Shown: positions 35,283 through 47,563, numbered from the stretch's first letter. The stretch: DNA of 64,000 nucleotides from Neisseria sp. 83E34 (GCF_001308015.1 NZ_LGYH01000006.1:124001-188000); one strand, 5' to 3'. Program-made: numbers and translations. The notes: generated by a model not told the origin, from the sequence alone.

Positions 35283-36368
35283 CTACAAACCGCCTGCGCC
35301 CAGCGCATTGGCGATATCGCGAACAGAAGTGACATACATGCGGCTGTGGTTATATTGCCAAACCGCATAAAAATTATTCAGGCCGATATAATAATCAAAC
35401 ACACCCGGGCTGGTTTCCAAGCGGTAAAGCATCGCTTTTTCCGAATCAGCCACCGGCTCCAGCGGCGTTACGCCCATTTTTTTCAACTCGCCTACCGTAT
35501 ATTTCAGCGACGTTTTCTCATCAATCACCGCCTGCAATTTCGGATTAATCTCTAGCGAAACCGGCACCACCATTCTGCCGCCGCTCTTCCAGCCGTGCAC
35601 CTTCATATAATTGGCAACCGATGCGGCAACATCTTCCACGTTATACCAAATGTCTTTGTGGCCGTCTTTATCATAATCCACCGCCCACTTGCGAAAGCTC
35701 GATGGCATAAACTGCGGCATCCCCATCGCTCCTGCAAAGCTGCCCGTAAAGCTCAACGGATCACGCTGCTCCTCTTTGGCCATCACAAGAAACTCGGCCA
35801 ACTCTTTTTGAAAAAATTCACCGCGGCGCGGATAATCGAAAGCCAACGTAGCCAAAGCATCCGCCACACGGATATTGCCCTTGTTCGCACCATAATTGGT
35901 TTCAATGCCCACAATCGCCACAATCAACTCGGCAGGCACGCCATATTCACGCGCGATTTTATCAATCACACCACGGTTTGCCGCATAAAACTTCTGCCCG
36001 CCGCTGATTTTTGCCGCGCCTGAATTGCCTTGTTTAAACTCATACCACGGGCGCGACGTGCCCGGCCGGTTCATAATATTGATAATATTGCCGCGATGCA
36101 CAACAGCGTTAAAAAAGCTCTGTAACTCTTCCCTGCTCAAACGCTGTTTGCCCGCTTCATATTCAATAAATTTTTGCACGTTCGTATTCGCATTAAACCC
36201 CACCTCCGCTAGGCTGGGTGAAGCTTCGTTAAAAAACGGCCTTTCTTTCGCCACAGGCTTAACCGGTTTGCCCGCTCCGCTACTTTTCTGCGCCGCAGGC
36301 GGTTTCTTTTCACCATTACACGCTGCTAAAGCCAGTGCCGCCAAGGCCAATACTGCAATTTTTTTCAT
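35283..36368 (-). CDS. mltB: Membrane-bound lytic murein transglycosylase B
   Basis: Outer-membrane lipoprotein that cleaves peptidoglycan glycan strands with anhydromuramic acid formation. The 361 residues start with a lipoprotein signal, lipobox ALAAC (Cys17), and a Pro/Lys-rich linker. The family-3 catalytic Glu156 is in VGIETNYGANKG. Substrate-cleft segments RRGEFFQKELAEFL and GSFAGAMGMPQFMPSSFR are typical of MltB, as is the C-terminal YDYDG-like stretch FDYYIGLNNFYAVWQYNHS. The gene stands alone, with a DUS hairpin at its 3' end and a repeat region upstream. Confidence 0.95.
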   Translation of the reverse strand: MKKIAVLALAALALAACNGEKKPPAAQKSSGAGKPVKPVAKERPFFNEASPSLAEVGFNANTNVQKFIEYEAGKQRLSREELQSFFNAVVHRGNIINIMNRPGTSRPWYEFKQGNSGAAKISGGQKFYAANRGVIDKIAREYGVPAELIVAIVGIETNYGANKGNIRVADALATLAFDYPRRGEFFQKELAEFLVMAKEEQRDPLSFTGSFAGAMGMPQFMPSSFRKWAVDYDKDGHKDIWYNVEDVAASVANYMKVHGWKSGGRMVVPVSLEINPKLQAVIDEKTSLKYTVGELKKMGVTPLEPVADSEKAMLYRLETSPGVFDYYIGLNNFYAVWQYNHSRMYVTSVRDIANALGAGGL

Positions 36369-36466
36369 ACATTTTCCCTAACACATATCGGCTATTTGTA
36401 AAAATAGCAAAAGTGAATTTTAACAAATTATCAGAGTTACCAAAAGAAAAGCTTGAATATGTAGCC

Positions 36467-36704
36467 AATCAACTTAAAAAATCATACGTTTAAATCATTA
36501 GCGACCTTGGCTATTACTGATTGCCCGCCGGCGCCGTGGGGGCAGCTTGCGCAGCAAACCGGCAACCGCGGTCGCCTTTCTTTGCTTACTTTCTTTGGCG
36601 AAGCAAAGAAAGTAAGTGGCCGCGCGGCCATGAAGCGCAATCTTAAAATAACGGGAATATAAAAATTAACGGCGCTCGTTGCCATACCAATTTTTAAGTT
36701 GATT
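36467..36704. repeat. Correia/MITE-like element with terminal inverted repeats
   Basis: This 238-base noncoding element starts AATCAACTTAAAAA (36467) and ends TTTTTAAGTTGATT (36691-36704), perfect 14-base inverted ends. Inside is an internal palindrome, CTTTCTTTGCTTACTTTCTTT against AAAGAAAGTAAG around GGCGAAGC. Read from the right, TATAGTGAATCAACTTAAAA then GGTATGGCAACG parallels the ends of neisserial Correia elements. A degenerate copy is at 8955-9152. It accounts for most of the 420-base mltB-pnp gap. Confidence 0.7.
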
Positions 36705-36724
36705 CACTATAATCAACTTAAAAA
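36691..36724. repeat. Head-to-head element ends forming a 14-base-arm hairpin
   Basis: TTTTTAAGTTGATT (36691-36704), loop CACTAT, then AATCAACTTAAAAA (36711-36724). The second arm repeats the left end of the adjacent element, as if a second copy once lay here. Confidence 0.6.
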
Positions 36725-36739
36725 AACAGTACGCAGTAA

Positions 36740-36773
36740 AAATGCCTGTCTGAAAAGTTTCAGACAGGCATTT
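36740..36773 (-). terminator. Inverted DUS hairpin after pnp
   Basis: AAATGCCTGTCTGAAA and complement (36740-36755, 36758-36773), 16 bases past the pnp stop. Confidence 0.75.
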
Positions 36774-36788
36774 AACCATTAAGATTAT

Positions 36789-38918
36789 TTAATCTTTCGG
36801 CTGTTGCTCACGCGGTTCGCGAGCCGGTGCTTCCGATAATGCCTTGATAGATAGGCGTACGCGGCCGCGGTCATCCACTTCCAGCGCTTTCACATTCACG
36901 GTTTGGCCTACTTTCAAATAGTCGGCCACATTGTTCACGCGTTCGTGTGCAATTTGGCTCACATGCACCAAGCCGTCTTTGCCCGGAAGCACGGATACGA
37001 TAGCACCCACGTTGTTTTCCAAGATTTTCAACACGGTGCCTTCATATACCTTGCCCACTTCCACTTCTGCGGTAATCTCTTCGATACGGCGTTTGGCGGC
37101 TTCGCCCGCTTCCCCTGCAACTGCGGCAATGGTTACGGTGCCGTCGTCATCGATATTGATTTCGGTACCGGTTTCAGCAGTGATGGCGCGGATGGTTTCG
37201 CCGCCTTTGCCGATGACATCGCGGATTTTATCGGGATTGATTTTCATGGCGAACAGGCGCGGAGCATGTTGCGACAGCTCTTGCGGGCCGTCAACAGCTT
37301 CTTTCATTTGCGCCAAGATGTGCATACGCGCTTCTTTGGCCTGCTCCAAGGCAATCTGCATAATTTCTTTGGTAATGCCTTGAATTTTAATGTCCATTTG
37401 CAGCGCAGTTACACCTTCGGTAGTACCGGCTACTTTGAAGTCCATATCGCCCAAGTGGTCTTCATCGCCCAAAATATCGGTTAATACGGCGAATTTGTTG
37501 CCTTCCAAAATCAGGCCCATGGCGATACCGGCAACGTGTGCTTTCAAAGGCACGCCGGCAGACAACAGGCTCAAACAGCCGCCGCACACGGAAGCCATTG
37601 AAGAAGAACCGTTAGACTCGGTGATTTCGGATACCACGCGCATGGTGTAGCTGAATTCTTCAGGCTCTGGCAATACAGCCACCAAAGCACGCTTGGCCAA
37701 ACGGCCATGGCCGATTTCACGGCGTTTCGGCGCGCCCATACGGCCTACCTCACCGGTAGAGTATGGCGGGAAGTTGTAGTGCAGCATGAAGCGGTCGGTG
37801 TATTCGCCGTTCAGGGCGTCAATGATTTGCTCATCGCGTGAAGTACCCAAAGTCGCCACTGCCAAAGCTTGGGTTTCACCACGGGTAAACAGTGCGGAAC
37901 CGTGGGTGCGCGGCAATACGCCTGTCTGAATATTAATCGGGCGTACGGTGCGGGTGTCGCGGCCGTCGATACGCGGTTGGCCGTCCAGAATCTGACCGCG
38001 AACCACATCTGCTTCCAGTTGCTTGAAAATGCCTTTGATTTGGTTGGCGGTAAGTGTGTCGGTTTCTTCGGTAATCAAAGATTCTTTCACTGCGCTCCAA
38101 GCCTCATCCAGCTTGGCAGTACGCGCCTGCTTCTGACGGATTTTAAATGCTTCACCAATGGTGCCGCCGGCAATCTCGCGGATTTTGGCAACCAATTCGG
38201 TGTCGGCTTCCGGCGCTTTCCAATCCCACACTTCAGGGTTCACTTCATCGGCAAATTCGTTGATGGCATCAATTACAACCTGCATTTGTTCGTGGCCGTA
38301 AACCACCGCGCCCAACATCACATCTTCAGGCAGCACTTGCGCCTCTGATTCCACCATCAAAACAGCTTTGGCGGTACCGGCCACCACCAAATCCATTTGC
38401 GATGTTTCCAACTCGGTTTTGGTCGGGTTCAACAAATATTGGCCGTCGGCATAGCCTACGCGTGCAGCACCAATCGGGCCTGCAAACGGCACACCGCTCA
38501 ACACCAGCGCGGCAGATGCGCCAATCATGGCTGGAATATCGGAATCGATTTCAGGATCGATAGACACCACCATCGCTACGATTTGGATATCGTGGTAAAA
38601 ACCTTCGGGAAACAGCGGACGAATCGGACGGTCGATCAGGCGGCTGGTGAGAATTTCTTTCTCACTTTGCTTGCCTTCGCGTTTGAAAAAGCCGCCGGGA
38701 ATTTTACCGGCCGCGTAAGTACGCTCGAGATAGTCAACGGTCAGCGGGAAAAAATCCTGGCCTTCTTTTACATCTTTATTAGTGGTTACCGCCACCAGCA
38801 CAACAGTGTCGCCCATAGACACTTTTACCGCGGCGGCAGCTTGGCGGGCTACTTCACCAGTTTCCAAAGTAACGGTCTGATTACCGTATTGGAACGATTT
38901 AACATGCTTATTAAACAT
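36789..38918 (-). CDS. pnp: Polyribonucleotide nucleotidyltransferase (PNPase)
   Basis: Phosphorolytic 3'-to-5' exoribonuclease of the RNA degradosome, 709 residues, standard length. Two RNase PH domains (about 1-220 and 310-540) flank a helical linker. The second contains [23 protein letters not shown] and [20 protein letters not shown] with the metal-binding Asp residues. The KH domain has [15 protein letters not shown] (GXXG loop) and the S1 domain lies at about 620-690 ([20 protein letters not shown]). The C-terminus is a short acidic/Pro tail. It stands alone on the minus strand; no rpsO is next to it in this window. Confidence 0.97.
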   Translation of the reverse strand: MFNKHVKSFQYGNQTVTLETGEVARQAAAAVKVSMGDTVVLVAVTTNKDVKEGQDFFPLTVDYLERTYAAGKIPGGFFKREGKQSEKEILTSRLIDRPIRPLFPEGFYHDIQIVAMVVSIDPEIDSDIPAMIGASAALVLSGVPFAGPIGAARVGYADGQYLLNPTKTELETSQMDLVVAGTAKAVLMVESEAQVLPEDVMLGAVVYGHEQMQVVIDAINEFADEVNPEVWDWKAPEADTELVAKIREIAGGTIGEAFKIRQKQARTAKLDEAWSAVKESLITEETDTLTANQIKGIFKQLEADVVRGQILDGQPRIDGRDTRTVRPINIQTGVLPRTHGSALFTRGETQALAVATLGTSRDEQIIDALNGEYTDRFMLHYNFPPYSTGEVGRMGAPKRREIGHGRLAKRALVAVLPEPEEFSYTMRVVSEITESNGSSSMASVCGGCLSLLSAGVPLKAHVAGIAMGLILEGNKFAVLTDILGDEDHLGDMDFKVAGTTEGVTALQMDIKIQGITKEIMQIALEQAKEARMHILAQMKEAVDGPQELSQHAPRLFAMKINPDKIRDVIGKGGETIRAITAETGTEINIDDDGTVTIAAVAGEAGEAAKRRIEEITAEVEVGKVYEGTVLKILENNVGAIVSVLPGKDGLVHVSQIAHERVNNVADYLKVGQTVNVKALEVDDRGRVRLSIKALSEAPAREPREQQPKD

Positions 38919-38999
38919 TTGGTTTCCTTTTTATTATTAAGGCCGCCGCTGCTAAAACACTAACCATATATACTGATTTTCAAAACACATGGTTAGGGT

Positions 39000-39068
39000 T
39001 TCAGACAGGCATGCGGCAAGAGTTGAACACATTTTCAGACAGGCATTCAAACCAAATGCCTGTCTGAA
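39000..39068. repeat. DUS cluster upstream of pnp
   Basis: The 369-base gap 38919-39287 holds one reverse DUS near 39000 and an inverted pair (39034-39047 and 39055-39068). Nothing coding was seen in the rest of the gap. Confidence 0.7.
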
Positions 39069-39287
39069 GAATATAGCTGTGAAACACATTTTCATTCACG
39101 TCGGCAAACCACAGCAGATAATATTGGGACTGGATTTATTGCTTCGGAAAATCCCTCTCTATGGGCTAAAGCCGACTAACAACAGTAGAAAGTTAAGTCA
39201 CAGCTAATACAAGCGGATTATGCCACAAAAATGTTTGCTTGGGGCGGCGGAAAATGCGTTTCCACCCTCTTTCCGCCACTTCAAAGT

Positions 39288-39434
39288 CTAATGGCAACCG
39301 CCACTTTTACCGCCGCAACGGTCACAACCGCCACAAGCACCCGCTTTATCCGATTTCGGCTTAAACACATATTTCCGCATCAGATAAGCTGCGCATACAA
39401 TCACGATTAAACCGACAATAATATATTGTTCCAT
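39288..39434 (-). CDS. FeoB-associated Cys-rich membrane protein
   Basis: A 48-residue protein, easy to miss by length cut-offs. One N-terminal membrane helix (EQYIIVGLIVIVCAAYLMRK) is followed by a Lys-rich stretch and a Cys-rich tail ACGGCDRCGGKSGGCH. The ATG overlaps the last base of the feoB stop (TGATG), so translation is coupled to feoB. Small proteins of this type follow feoB in many proteobacteria and are proposed to help FeoB handle iron. The Cys cluster could bind Fe(II) or a 2Fe-2S/4Fe-4S cluster; this is inference. Confidence 0.88.
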   Translation of the reverse strand: MEQYIIVGLIVIVCAAYLMRKYVFKPKSDKAGACGGCDRCGGKSGGCH

Positions 39435-41296
39435 CACAGTATCCTTGAACTAATTTGATACACGATAAAGGCAAACACATAAGCCAAAGCAAACAGATAA
39501 GCCGTAATCATCCAAGTTTGTTTCGCCGATTTGGTCTCACGCTTAATCACAGCCAAAGTGGCCGCACACATCGGCGCATAAACATACCAGGCCAAGAAGG
39601 CGAAAGCTGTCGGCAAACCCCAACTTTCATTCACAATCGGAATCAAGGCATTTTGCACGGCATCCTCTGATGCATTTGCACCCACGGCATAAACTGTACC
39701 CAAGGCAGCCACCACAACTTCACGCGCTGCAATACCCGGAATCATGGCAATACACATCTGCCAAGTGAAGCCCAAAGGCTCGAATATCGGCTGAATCCAA
39801 CGGCCTAAAGTACCGGCAAAACTGTAATCGATCGCCGCTCCGGTTACACCTTCCGGAGGAGCCGGAAAGCTTACCAAAAACCACAACACCACACTCACTG
39901 CAAAAATAATCGTACCGGCACGTTTCAGGAACGCCCACACCCGCTCCCACAAGCTGACAATGATGTGTTTGAAATTCGGCATACGGAACGTAGGCAATTC
40001 CATTAACAAAGGAAACTGCTGCATACCGCCTTTGCGGCGTGCAAACCATTTCATCATAAATGCCGCTAATCCAGCCGACACAATACCTGCTACATACAGC
40101 CCGAACAGTGTCAAGCCCTGTAAGTTAAACACGCCCCACACCGTCTTCTCCGGTATCAAAGCTGCAATAATCAGCGCATACACCGGCAAACGCGCAGAGC
40201 AAGTAAGCATAGGTGCAATCGCGATGGTTACCAAACGCTCGCGCGGGTCATGGATGGTTCGTGCCGACATCACGGCAGGCACCGCACAGGCAAAACTGGA
40301 GAGCAGCGGAATAAACGCCCTGCCCGACAAACCGGTTTTTGCCAACATGTTATCCAACAAAAATGCTGCGCGCGGCAAATAACCCGAATCTTCCAAAAGC
40401 AGGATAAAAGCAAACAAAATCGTAATCTGCGGCAAAAACACCAATACACTGCCCACACCGGCAATCACACCGTTTACCAGCAAATCCTGCAAAATCCCTT
40501 CGGGCACAACCGTTGCCACCCACTCGCCCACAGAACCGAAAAATCCTTCAATCGCATCCATAATAGGTGCAGACCACGAATAAACAGCCTGAAATACCAG
40601 CAATAAAATAACCAGCAGCACAATCATGCCCCAAATAGGATGCAGCACAAAATTGTCCAAACTCCTGTGCCACGCGGGCAGGGTCATTTTCGTTTCCACC
40701 ACCTGCTCAAGAATACTTTCCACTTCGGCATATAATTGATTACTGTCTAAAGCTTCCAATGCTTTCAGTGCAGCTTCTCCATTCAACTGTTTGCCGTAAT
40801 GAGGCAGATTACGTACCGCCTCGCGCACACCGCGTATTCCCTCTTTACTAATCGCCACCGTTTCCAGCACCGGCACACCCAGTAACTCACTAAGCTTCGC
40901 CGCATTGATTTTCAAGCCGCGCGAACGTGCCACATCACTGAGATTCAGCGACACAGCCATCGGCAACCCTAAAGTTTTCAATTCCAGAATCATGCGTAAA
41001 GTCATACGCAGATTGGTGGCATCGGCAACCGCAATAATCCCGCTCATTTGCTGACCAAGCCTACCCAGCACCATATCACGCGCAACAGCTTCATCCAAAC
41101 TGGTTGTACGCAGGCTGTAAGTGCCAGGTAAATCAATAATATGGATGGATTTATCATCCACAAACACACCCTCGCGCCTGTCAACCGTTACACCCGGGTA
41201 ATTGGCCACTTTGGCATTTGAACCTGTCAAACCATTAAACAAAACGGTCTTGCCGCAATTAGGCGCGCCTACCAGTGCAAAATAACTTAAATCCAT
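39434..41296 (-). CDS. feoB: Ferrous iron transport protein FeoB
   Basis: Inner-membrane Fe(II) transporter with a cytosolic G domain, 620 residues, shorter than the E. coli protein (773). G1 is GAPNCGKT (10-17), the G3 DLPG is at 55-58 and G4 NLSD at 118-121. The membrane part includes two Gate motifs, with FIPLLSSFACAVPAVMSART and MIPGIAAREVVVAALGTVYA. The Cys in SSFACAVP and in TCSARLP are the conserved membrane cysteines. It lies downstream of feoA and upstream of the small Cys-rich gene, forming a three-gene set. Confidence 0.97.
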   Translation of the reverse strand: MDLSYFALVGAPNCGKTVLFNGLTGSNAKVANYPGVTVDRREGVFVDDKSIHIIDLPGTYSLRTTSLDEAVARDMVLGRLGQQMSGIIAVADATNLRMTLRMILELKTLGLPMAVSLNLSDVARSRGLKINAAKLSELLGVPVLETVAISKEGIRGVREAVRNLPHYGKQLNGEAALKALEALDSNQLYAEVESILEQVVETKMTLPAWHRSLDNFVLHPIWGMIVLLVILLLVFQAVYSWSAPIMDAIEGFFGSVGEWVATVVPEGILQDLLVNGVIAGVGSVLVFLPQITILFAFILLLEDSGYLPRAAFLLDNMLAKTGLSGRAFIPLLSSFACAVPAVMSARTIHDPRERLVTIAIAPMLTCSARLPVYALIIAALIPEKTVWGVFNLQGLTLFGLYVAGIVSAGLAAFMMKWFARRKGGMQQFPLLMELPTFRMPNFKHIIVSLWERVWAFLKRAGTIIFAVSVVLWFLVSFPAPPEGVTGAAIDYSFAGTLGRWIQPIFEPLGFTWQMCIAMIPGIAAREVVVAALGTVYAVGANASEDAVQNALIPIVNESWGLPTAFAFLAWYVYAPMCAATLAVIKRETKSAKQTWMITAYLFALAYVFAFIVYQISSRIL

Positions 41297-41382
41297 TTGT
41301 GTATTCCTCTTATTTCAACATTCTTAAAACATTTGCCGAAGATGGACAAAATCTAAGAATGCCTGTCTGAAAATATTATTAG

Positions 41383-41643
41383 TTATATAGCTCGACAGAG
41401 AATTTTATTGGCTTCCGCCTGACGCAAAGAAAACTGCGATTGATTACCCAAGCGCACAGCATAAGGCCCTTTACCCAATATACCGACTGCTATTACCTCA
41501 AGCGGCATCCCACAAGAAAATCCCAAATCAGCCAAACGGCGGCTGACCAACGGATCCAGCTCGCCGAAAACCTCACTGGGCGCAATAGAATCAATTTGCA
41601 CCCGACTACCTTTAGTGAGGCTCGATAAAGGTACGACAGACAT
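41383..41643 (-). CDS. feoA: Ferrous iron transport protein FeoA
   Basis: SH3-like cytosolic protein of 86 residues required with FeoB for Fe(II) uptake. The sequence VVPLSSLTKGSRVQIDSIAP, then RRLADLGFSCGMPLEVIAVG and the C-terminal strand AVRLGNQSQFSLRQAEANKI match FeoA. It is first in feoA-feoB-Cys-rich, with one forward DUS in the 86-base feoA-feoB gap (about 41358-41371). The upstream region is strongly A+T-rich and carries a palindrome discussed separately. Confidence 0.95.
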   Translation of the reverse strand: MSVVPLSSLTKGSRVQIDSIAPSEVFGELDPLVSRRLADLGFSCGMPLEVIAVGILGKGPYAVRLGNQSQFSLRQAEANKILCRAI

Positions 41644-41799
41644 AAAATATCCTCTCTATGTAAATAAAAAAAAATCATAATAAAAACAGTGAAGCTTGAT
41701 TATTGTCCAAGCAATATCATCTTATTTGCATAATTAATCAATCGCTTGAAGACTTTATGATAGATTGAGTTTAAGTATACTCTTTATGTAATTATATAT

Positions 41800-41820
41800 A
41801 ATTAATAATAATTATTAATT
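41800..41820. promoter_or_regulatory. 21-base A+T palindrome upstream of feoA and leuS; possible Fur-type operator
   Basis: AATTAATAAT-A-ATTATTAATT is a perfect palindrome in the divergent feoA-leuS region, 157 bases before feoA and 104 before leuS. Its alternating AAT/ATT pattern is Fur-box-like (consensus GATAATGATAATCATTATC), but it lacks the G/C positions, so this is a weak match. Confidence 0.3.
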
Positions 41821-41878
41821 GAGAAAACTCAATATTCATTTTCAGACAGGCATAGGTTTTCCCAACTCTACTCAATAA

Positions 41879-44554
<2,676 letters not shown>

Positions 44555-44626
44555 GGCAGAGATCATCTGAAATCAATTGCTTTCATAGCCATTTCAAATT
44601 GACATAATCATATCTTTACAATACAA

Positions 44627-44655
44627 AGCCTGTCTGAAACGTTTTCAGACAGGCT
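44627..44655 (+). terminator. Inverted DUS hairpin after leuS
   Basis: AGCCTGTCTGAAAC immediately followed by GTTTTCAGACAGGCT, a compact hairpin about 70 bases past the leuS stop. This one is host dialect. Confidence 0.7.
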
Positions 44656-45115
44656 AAAACCTTTGTAAAAATAGTCTGTTAACGAAATTTGACGCATAAA
44701 AATGTGTTGAAAAATTTTCAATTAACTAAACCTTTCTTATTTTGAGTAAAAAGTAGGCAAAATCAGCAAGATTTTTCATTTTGAGAATTTTATTGAGCAT
44801 AAAATTGTAGTAACTTATGTTATTGCAAAGGTCTCCGGCTGTGCCATTGGCCGGGTAGATGGCTTTGAACATGGATAACGGAGGATAGGCGGGACAGCCG
44901 CGGCGTTCTCGAAGGTGGCGGGTTTTTTGATGATTCAAGTAATGCTCGATCGGCCTCCAACCAATCACTTGCTCGAGCTTCAATAAGGGGAAGCGATCGA
45001 TGTGTTTGGCAATCATGGCTTGTGCGGTTTGCTGAAAGAAGGTGCTTATGAAAAATCCCCTAAATGTCTTGGTAGGGAATTTAGGGGATTGGGTGGGGAA
45101 TTTTACAAAGGTCTC
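44656..45115 (-). mobile_element. Nested IS5-family remnants
   Basis: On the minus strand from 45115 the end GAGACCTTTG is followed by FQQTAQAMIAKHIDRFPLLK, the same transposase N-terminus as at 11032. It is cut off after about 65 residues near 44840. There a second terminus, GCAAAGGTCTC (44825-44835), begins an A+T-rich tract back to ACCTTTGTAAAAAT at 44659, whose ends are imperfect inverted repeats. This reads as one IS or MITE inserted into another, followed by deletion. The initiator Met of the transposase is replaced (FISTFFQQ). The outer end directly abuts a DUS, as in the first copy. The elements fill the 755-base leuS-pilin gap; nothing else was seen in it. Confidence 0.75.
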
Positions 45116-45309
45116 TGCCTGTCTGAATGATTCAAACAAGCATTGCTGTTTCAATATTAAGGCTTCAACAACGCTAGTTCATCATGGCTCCAAGTATACT
45201 CATGCTAACCGGACATCTCCTGAAATCAACAGAACTCAAGATATCCGCTGTAAGGCCAAGTATAACAGGACGATTTTTTCAGTTTATTTGCGATATCAAG
45301 ATAATCAAC

Positions 45310-45750
45310 CTACAACTCATCTAATGAAGCCCGACATTTACTTGGATCCACGGCATCGCTTCTTGCTGCTTCCGAACTTTGGCAAAATAAAGTATTACCA
45401 AACCTATCAATTCTTACTGAATATTTATATCCGGTATCCGCTTTGGGTATTGCCACAATATGGTTCTCAGCCGAAGCAATATCATACTTATCTGTTACCG
45501 TTCGATCTACGGTACTCCGCGCATCTACAAGCCATCCTGCAACATCATCTTGTTGCCAACCTGGATGGGCGATCATTTCTTTTTTTATCAAGCTTTGAAC
45601 CTGTATTAACGCCGCTCTTGCGTTAGTAACATTCCCCCGTTCGACATAACGAATATAAGAAGGCATAGCAATCGCTACCAATATCGCCAATATTGCTACT
45701 GCCATCAACACTTCAATCAGAGTAAAACCTTGGGATTTTATTTTTATCAT
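45310..45750 (-). CDS. Type IV pilin-like minor pilin (last gene of the pilHIJK cluster; PilX/PilL position)
   Basis: Pilin-family protein of about 146 residues. A short leader MIKIKSQG precedes the class III cleavage site G/FTLIEVLMAVAILAIL, with Glu at +5. The C-terminal half holds a Cys pair (FCQSSEA and SKCRASL) of the PilE/PilX disulfide type. Start alternatives are ATG 45753 or 45750, preceded by TTAGGT; an upstream in-frame ATG (45768) is less likely. In meningococcus the gene in this position is pilX or pilL, which affect aggregation, adhesion or transformation. Assignment among these is by position only. The cluster is A+T-richer than its surroundings. Confidence 0.85.
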   Translation of the reverse strand: MIKIKSQGFTLIEVLMAVAILAILVAIAMPSYIRYVERGNVTNARAALIQVQSLIKKEMIAHPGWQQDDVAGWLVDARSTVDRTVTDKYDIASAENHIVAIPKADTGYKYSVRIDRFGNTLFCQSSEAARSDAVDPSKCRASLDEL

Positions 45751-45872
45751 CATAATACCTAATTGCATTACTGGTCGTCATTTTGTATAGTAGGCTGCTT
45801 TCGTCCTAGCCCAAAACAAGCCTAATCGTATTTACATCCCAAAGTGGGAACAGGATAAATTGAGCAAATAAT

Positions 45873-46481
45873 TTAACTGTTGTATACACCTTCAACAAAA
45901 GATTGTAAAGTTACAGAAGTATTTTCATTTTTCCCCCAAGCTCGGGCAGTAACACGATAAATAACGCGAATCGAACCGTCCGGTTGTGACGTTGAACCTA
46001 ATACTTCGATAATATAACGTGGATTTTTTTCAGCTAAGTCCTCTGAAACAACATATGTTCTATACTTATCTTTAATTTTAGTTTCAAACAAGAGCTTTTT
46101 GTCATCTGCTTTACGTTCCCACGCGTTAACCCCTGCGCACTCTTTCTCACAAGCTGTAATCTTTAGAGTTACTTCCGATGTATTAATGGTTTTTTCTGGA
46201 GAACTGACATCAGCCTGTGCACATAACCCTCCGGAACAATCTGCACTAAACGTAACATCCGAAAAGCTGCCAATATCTGTTTCCCCCTGTCTTAGCGCAG
46301 CCTCTGCCAATGAAAATGCATGTTTCCGATCTGAATCGTTACTGCTGATACGCATCTCAGTATTATACGATTGTGTTGCCGCAATAACTAAAAAAGCTAT
46401 CACAAACATCATTACCAAAACCATAAAAAGGGAAAAACCTTTTTGTTCGGTCGGCTGAACTATGGTTAACGGTCTGCGCAT
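45873..46481 (-). CDS. pilK: PilX-N family minor pilin (PilK)
   Basis: A 202-residue minor pilin of the PilX_N family. The leader MRRPLTIVQPTEQKG is followed by FSLFMVLVMMFVIAFLVIAA, where +5 is not Glu. This is the family exception, as in GspK-like tip subunits. The NTEMRISSNDSDRKHAFSLAEAALRQGE helix is the typical PilX_N continuation. Four cysteines lie in the globular part (CSGGLC, CEKEC). It overlaps the upstream pilJ by 16 bases. In the family it joins the priming complex at the pilus tip. Confidence 0.9.
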   Translation of the reverse strand: MRRPLTIVQPTEQKGFSLFMVLVMMFVIAFLVIAATQSYNTEMRISSNDSDRKHAFSLAEAALRQGETDIGSFSDVTFSADCSGGLCAQADVSSPEKTINTSEVTLKITACEKECAGVNAWERKADDKKLLFETKIKDKYRTYVVSEDLAEKNPRYIIEVLGSTSQPDGSIRVIYRVTARAWGKNENTSVTLQSFVEGVYNS

Positions 46482-47563
46482 CGGTTTCCTCCTCGAATGT
46501 TCGCATCAATATTATAGATATGTACATTACCCGCAATTTCTCGTGAAGCAGCATTAGACATAAGCTGTCCTTCTGCCGCTATATTATTACGGTTTAATAC
46601 CAAACGGATACTCGCTAACGGGCGATTAGATCGAGTGGCTTCAGGTTTGTCGGTAAAGCTAAACGTTTCGGGTGCGCTGGCTGCAACAACATCTGTGTCA
46701 ATCTCCGGATCAATTCCCTGACATTTATGCACATAACCATACAAAATATCCATACGGTCAATACCTGATAATAACAATTGAGGAGTTTCCCACTTTCCAT
46801 CAACACCTAATCGAATACGGTAAAATCCCCTTTCTCTTCCGGTAGGCGTACCTACAACATAAATATTAACCACATATTTAGCAAGTGAAACTTCATGCCT
46901 TACAGCTGGAGAAATTATTGAATTATGCAGTGCTTGATCTAATGTCAATACATTTTGATTTTTACTAATAATGGAATAACGACCCAATGTATTGCATGTA
47001 CTGATAGCTACAAAAGAATTATTTGCTAAGTGATTAGTAGCAACATCACTGGCTGCATTAATAGTAATGGTGTTCGTACCCACTTCGGTAACGGCTGGAG
47101 AACCTTCACCATATTGGAATACCACTGCATCTGATTGGGCTGTAAAGTTATTGATACCGGTTGCAGCCGAAAATCTATTCTTATCAATACTTTTCACCCC
47201 TTCGGAAAGCTCCACAGTATCTGAAAATTGAAATCCGACCAATCTACGGATATCGGTTTTAGATTCTTCATCAGTAACCACCGTAATGTTCCTAGCCTGA
47301 TCCAAACTATTAATATTAAAACAACCAAAACCACCTGCCATTCGCGCGTCATGCACCACCATATTTGAAACATTTCTAATATCTTGTTGTGCATTCAAAC
47401 GGGCAATAGCCACGTCATTAACTTTACGAGCCGCAAAGTAACCTGCTCCTACCGCAATCAAGATAATCATACTGAGCAGGCTGGCTACCATAAATTCAAT
47501 AATAGAAAATCCTTTTGTTTTTTTTACATAACGGCCAATATAAAATTTATTTTTCATTTTCAT
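46466..47563 (-). CDS. pilJ: Minor pilin PilJ (PilW family)
   Basis: A 365-residue minor pilin, the largest of the cluster. The leader ends KKTKG/FSIIEFMVASLLSMIILIAV with Glu at +5, followed by the PilW-type long globular domain. The protein begins at ATG 47563, abutting the TAA of pilI, so translation is coupled. An internal Met at position 3 is an alternative start. Cysteines at GFGCFN and CQGID suggest disulfides. PilW-type subunits are core to pilus initiation. Confidence 0.9.
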   Translation of the reverse strand: MKMKNKFYIGRYVKKTKGFSIIEFMVASLLSMIILIAVGAGYFAARKVNDVAIARLNAQQDIRNVSNMVVHDARMAGGFGCFNINSLDQARNITVVTDEESKTDIRRLVGFQFSDTVELSEGVKSIDKNRFSAATGINNFTAQSDAVVFQYGEGSPAVTEVGTNTITINAASDVATNHLANNSFVAISTCNTLGRYSIISKNQNVLTLDQALHNSIISPAVRHEVSLAKYVVNIYVVGTPTGRERGFYRIRLGVDGKWETPQLLLSGIDRMDILYGYVHKCQGIDPEIDTDVVAASAPETFSFTDKPEATRSNRPLASIRLVLNRNNIAAEGQLMSNAASREIAGNVHIYNIDANIRGGNRCADR

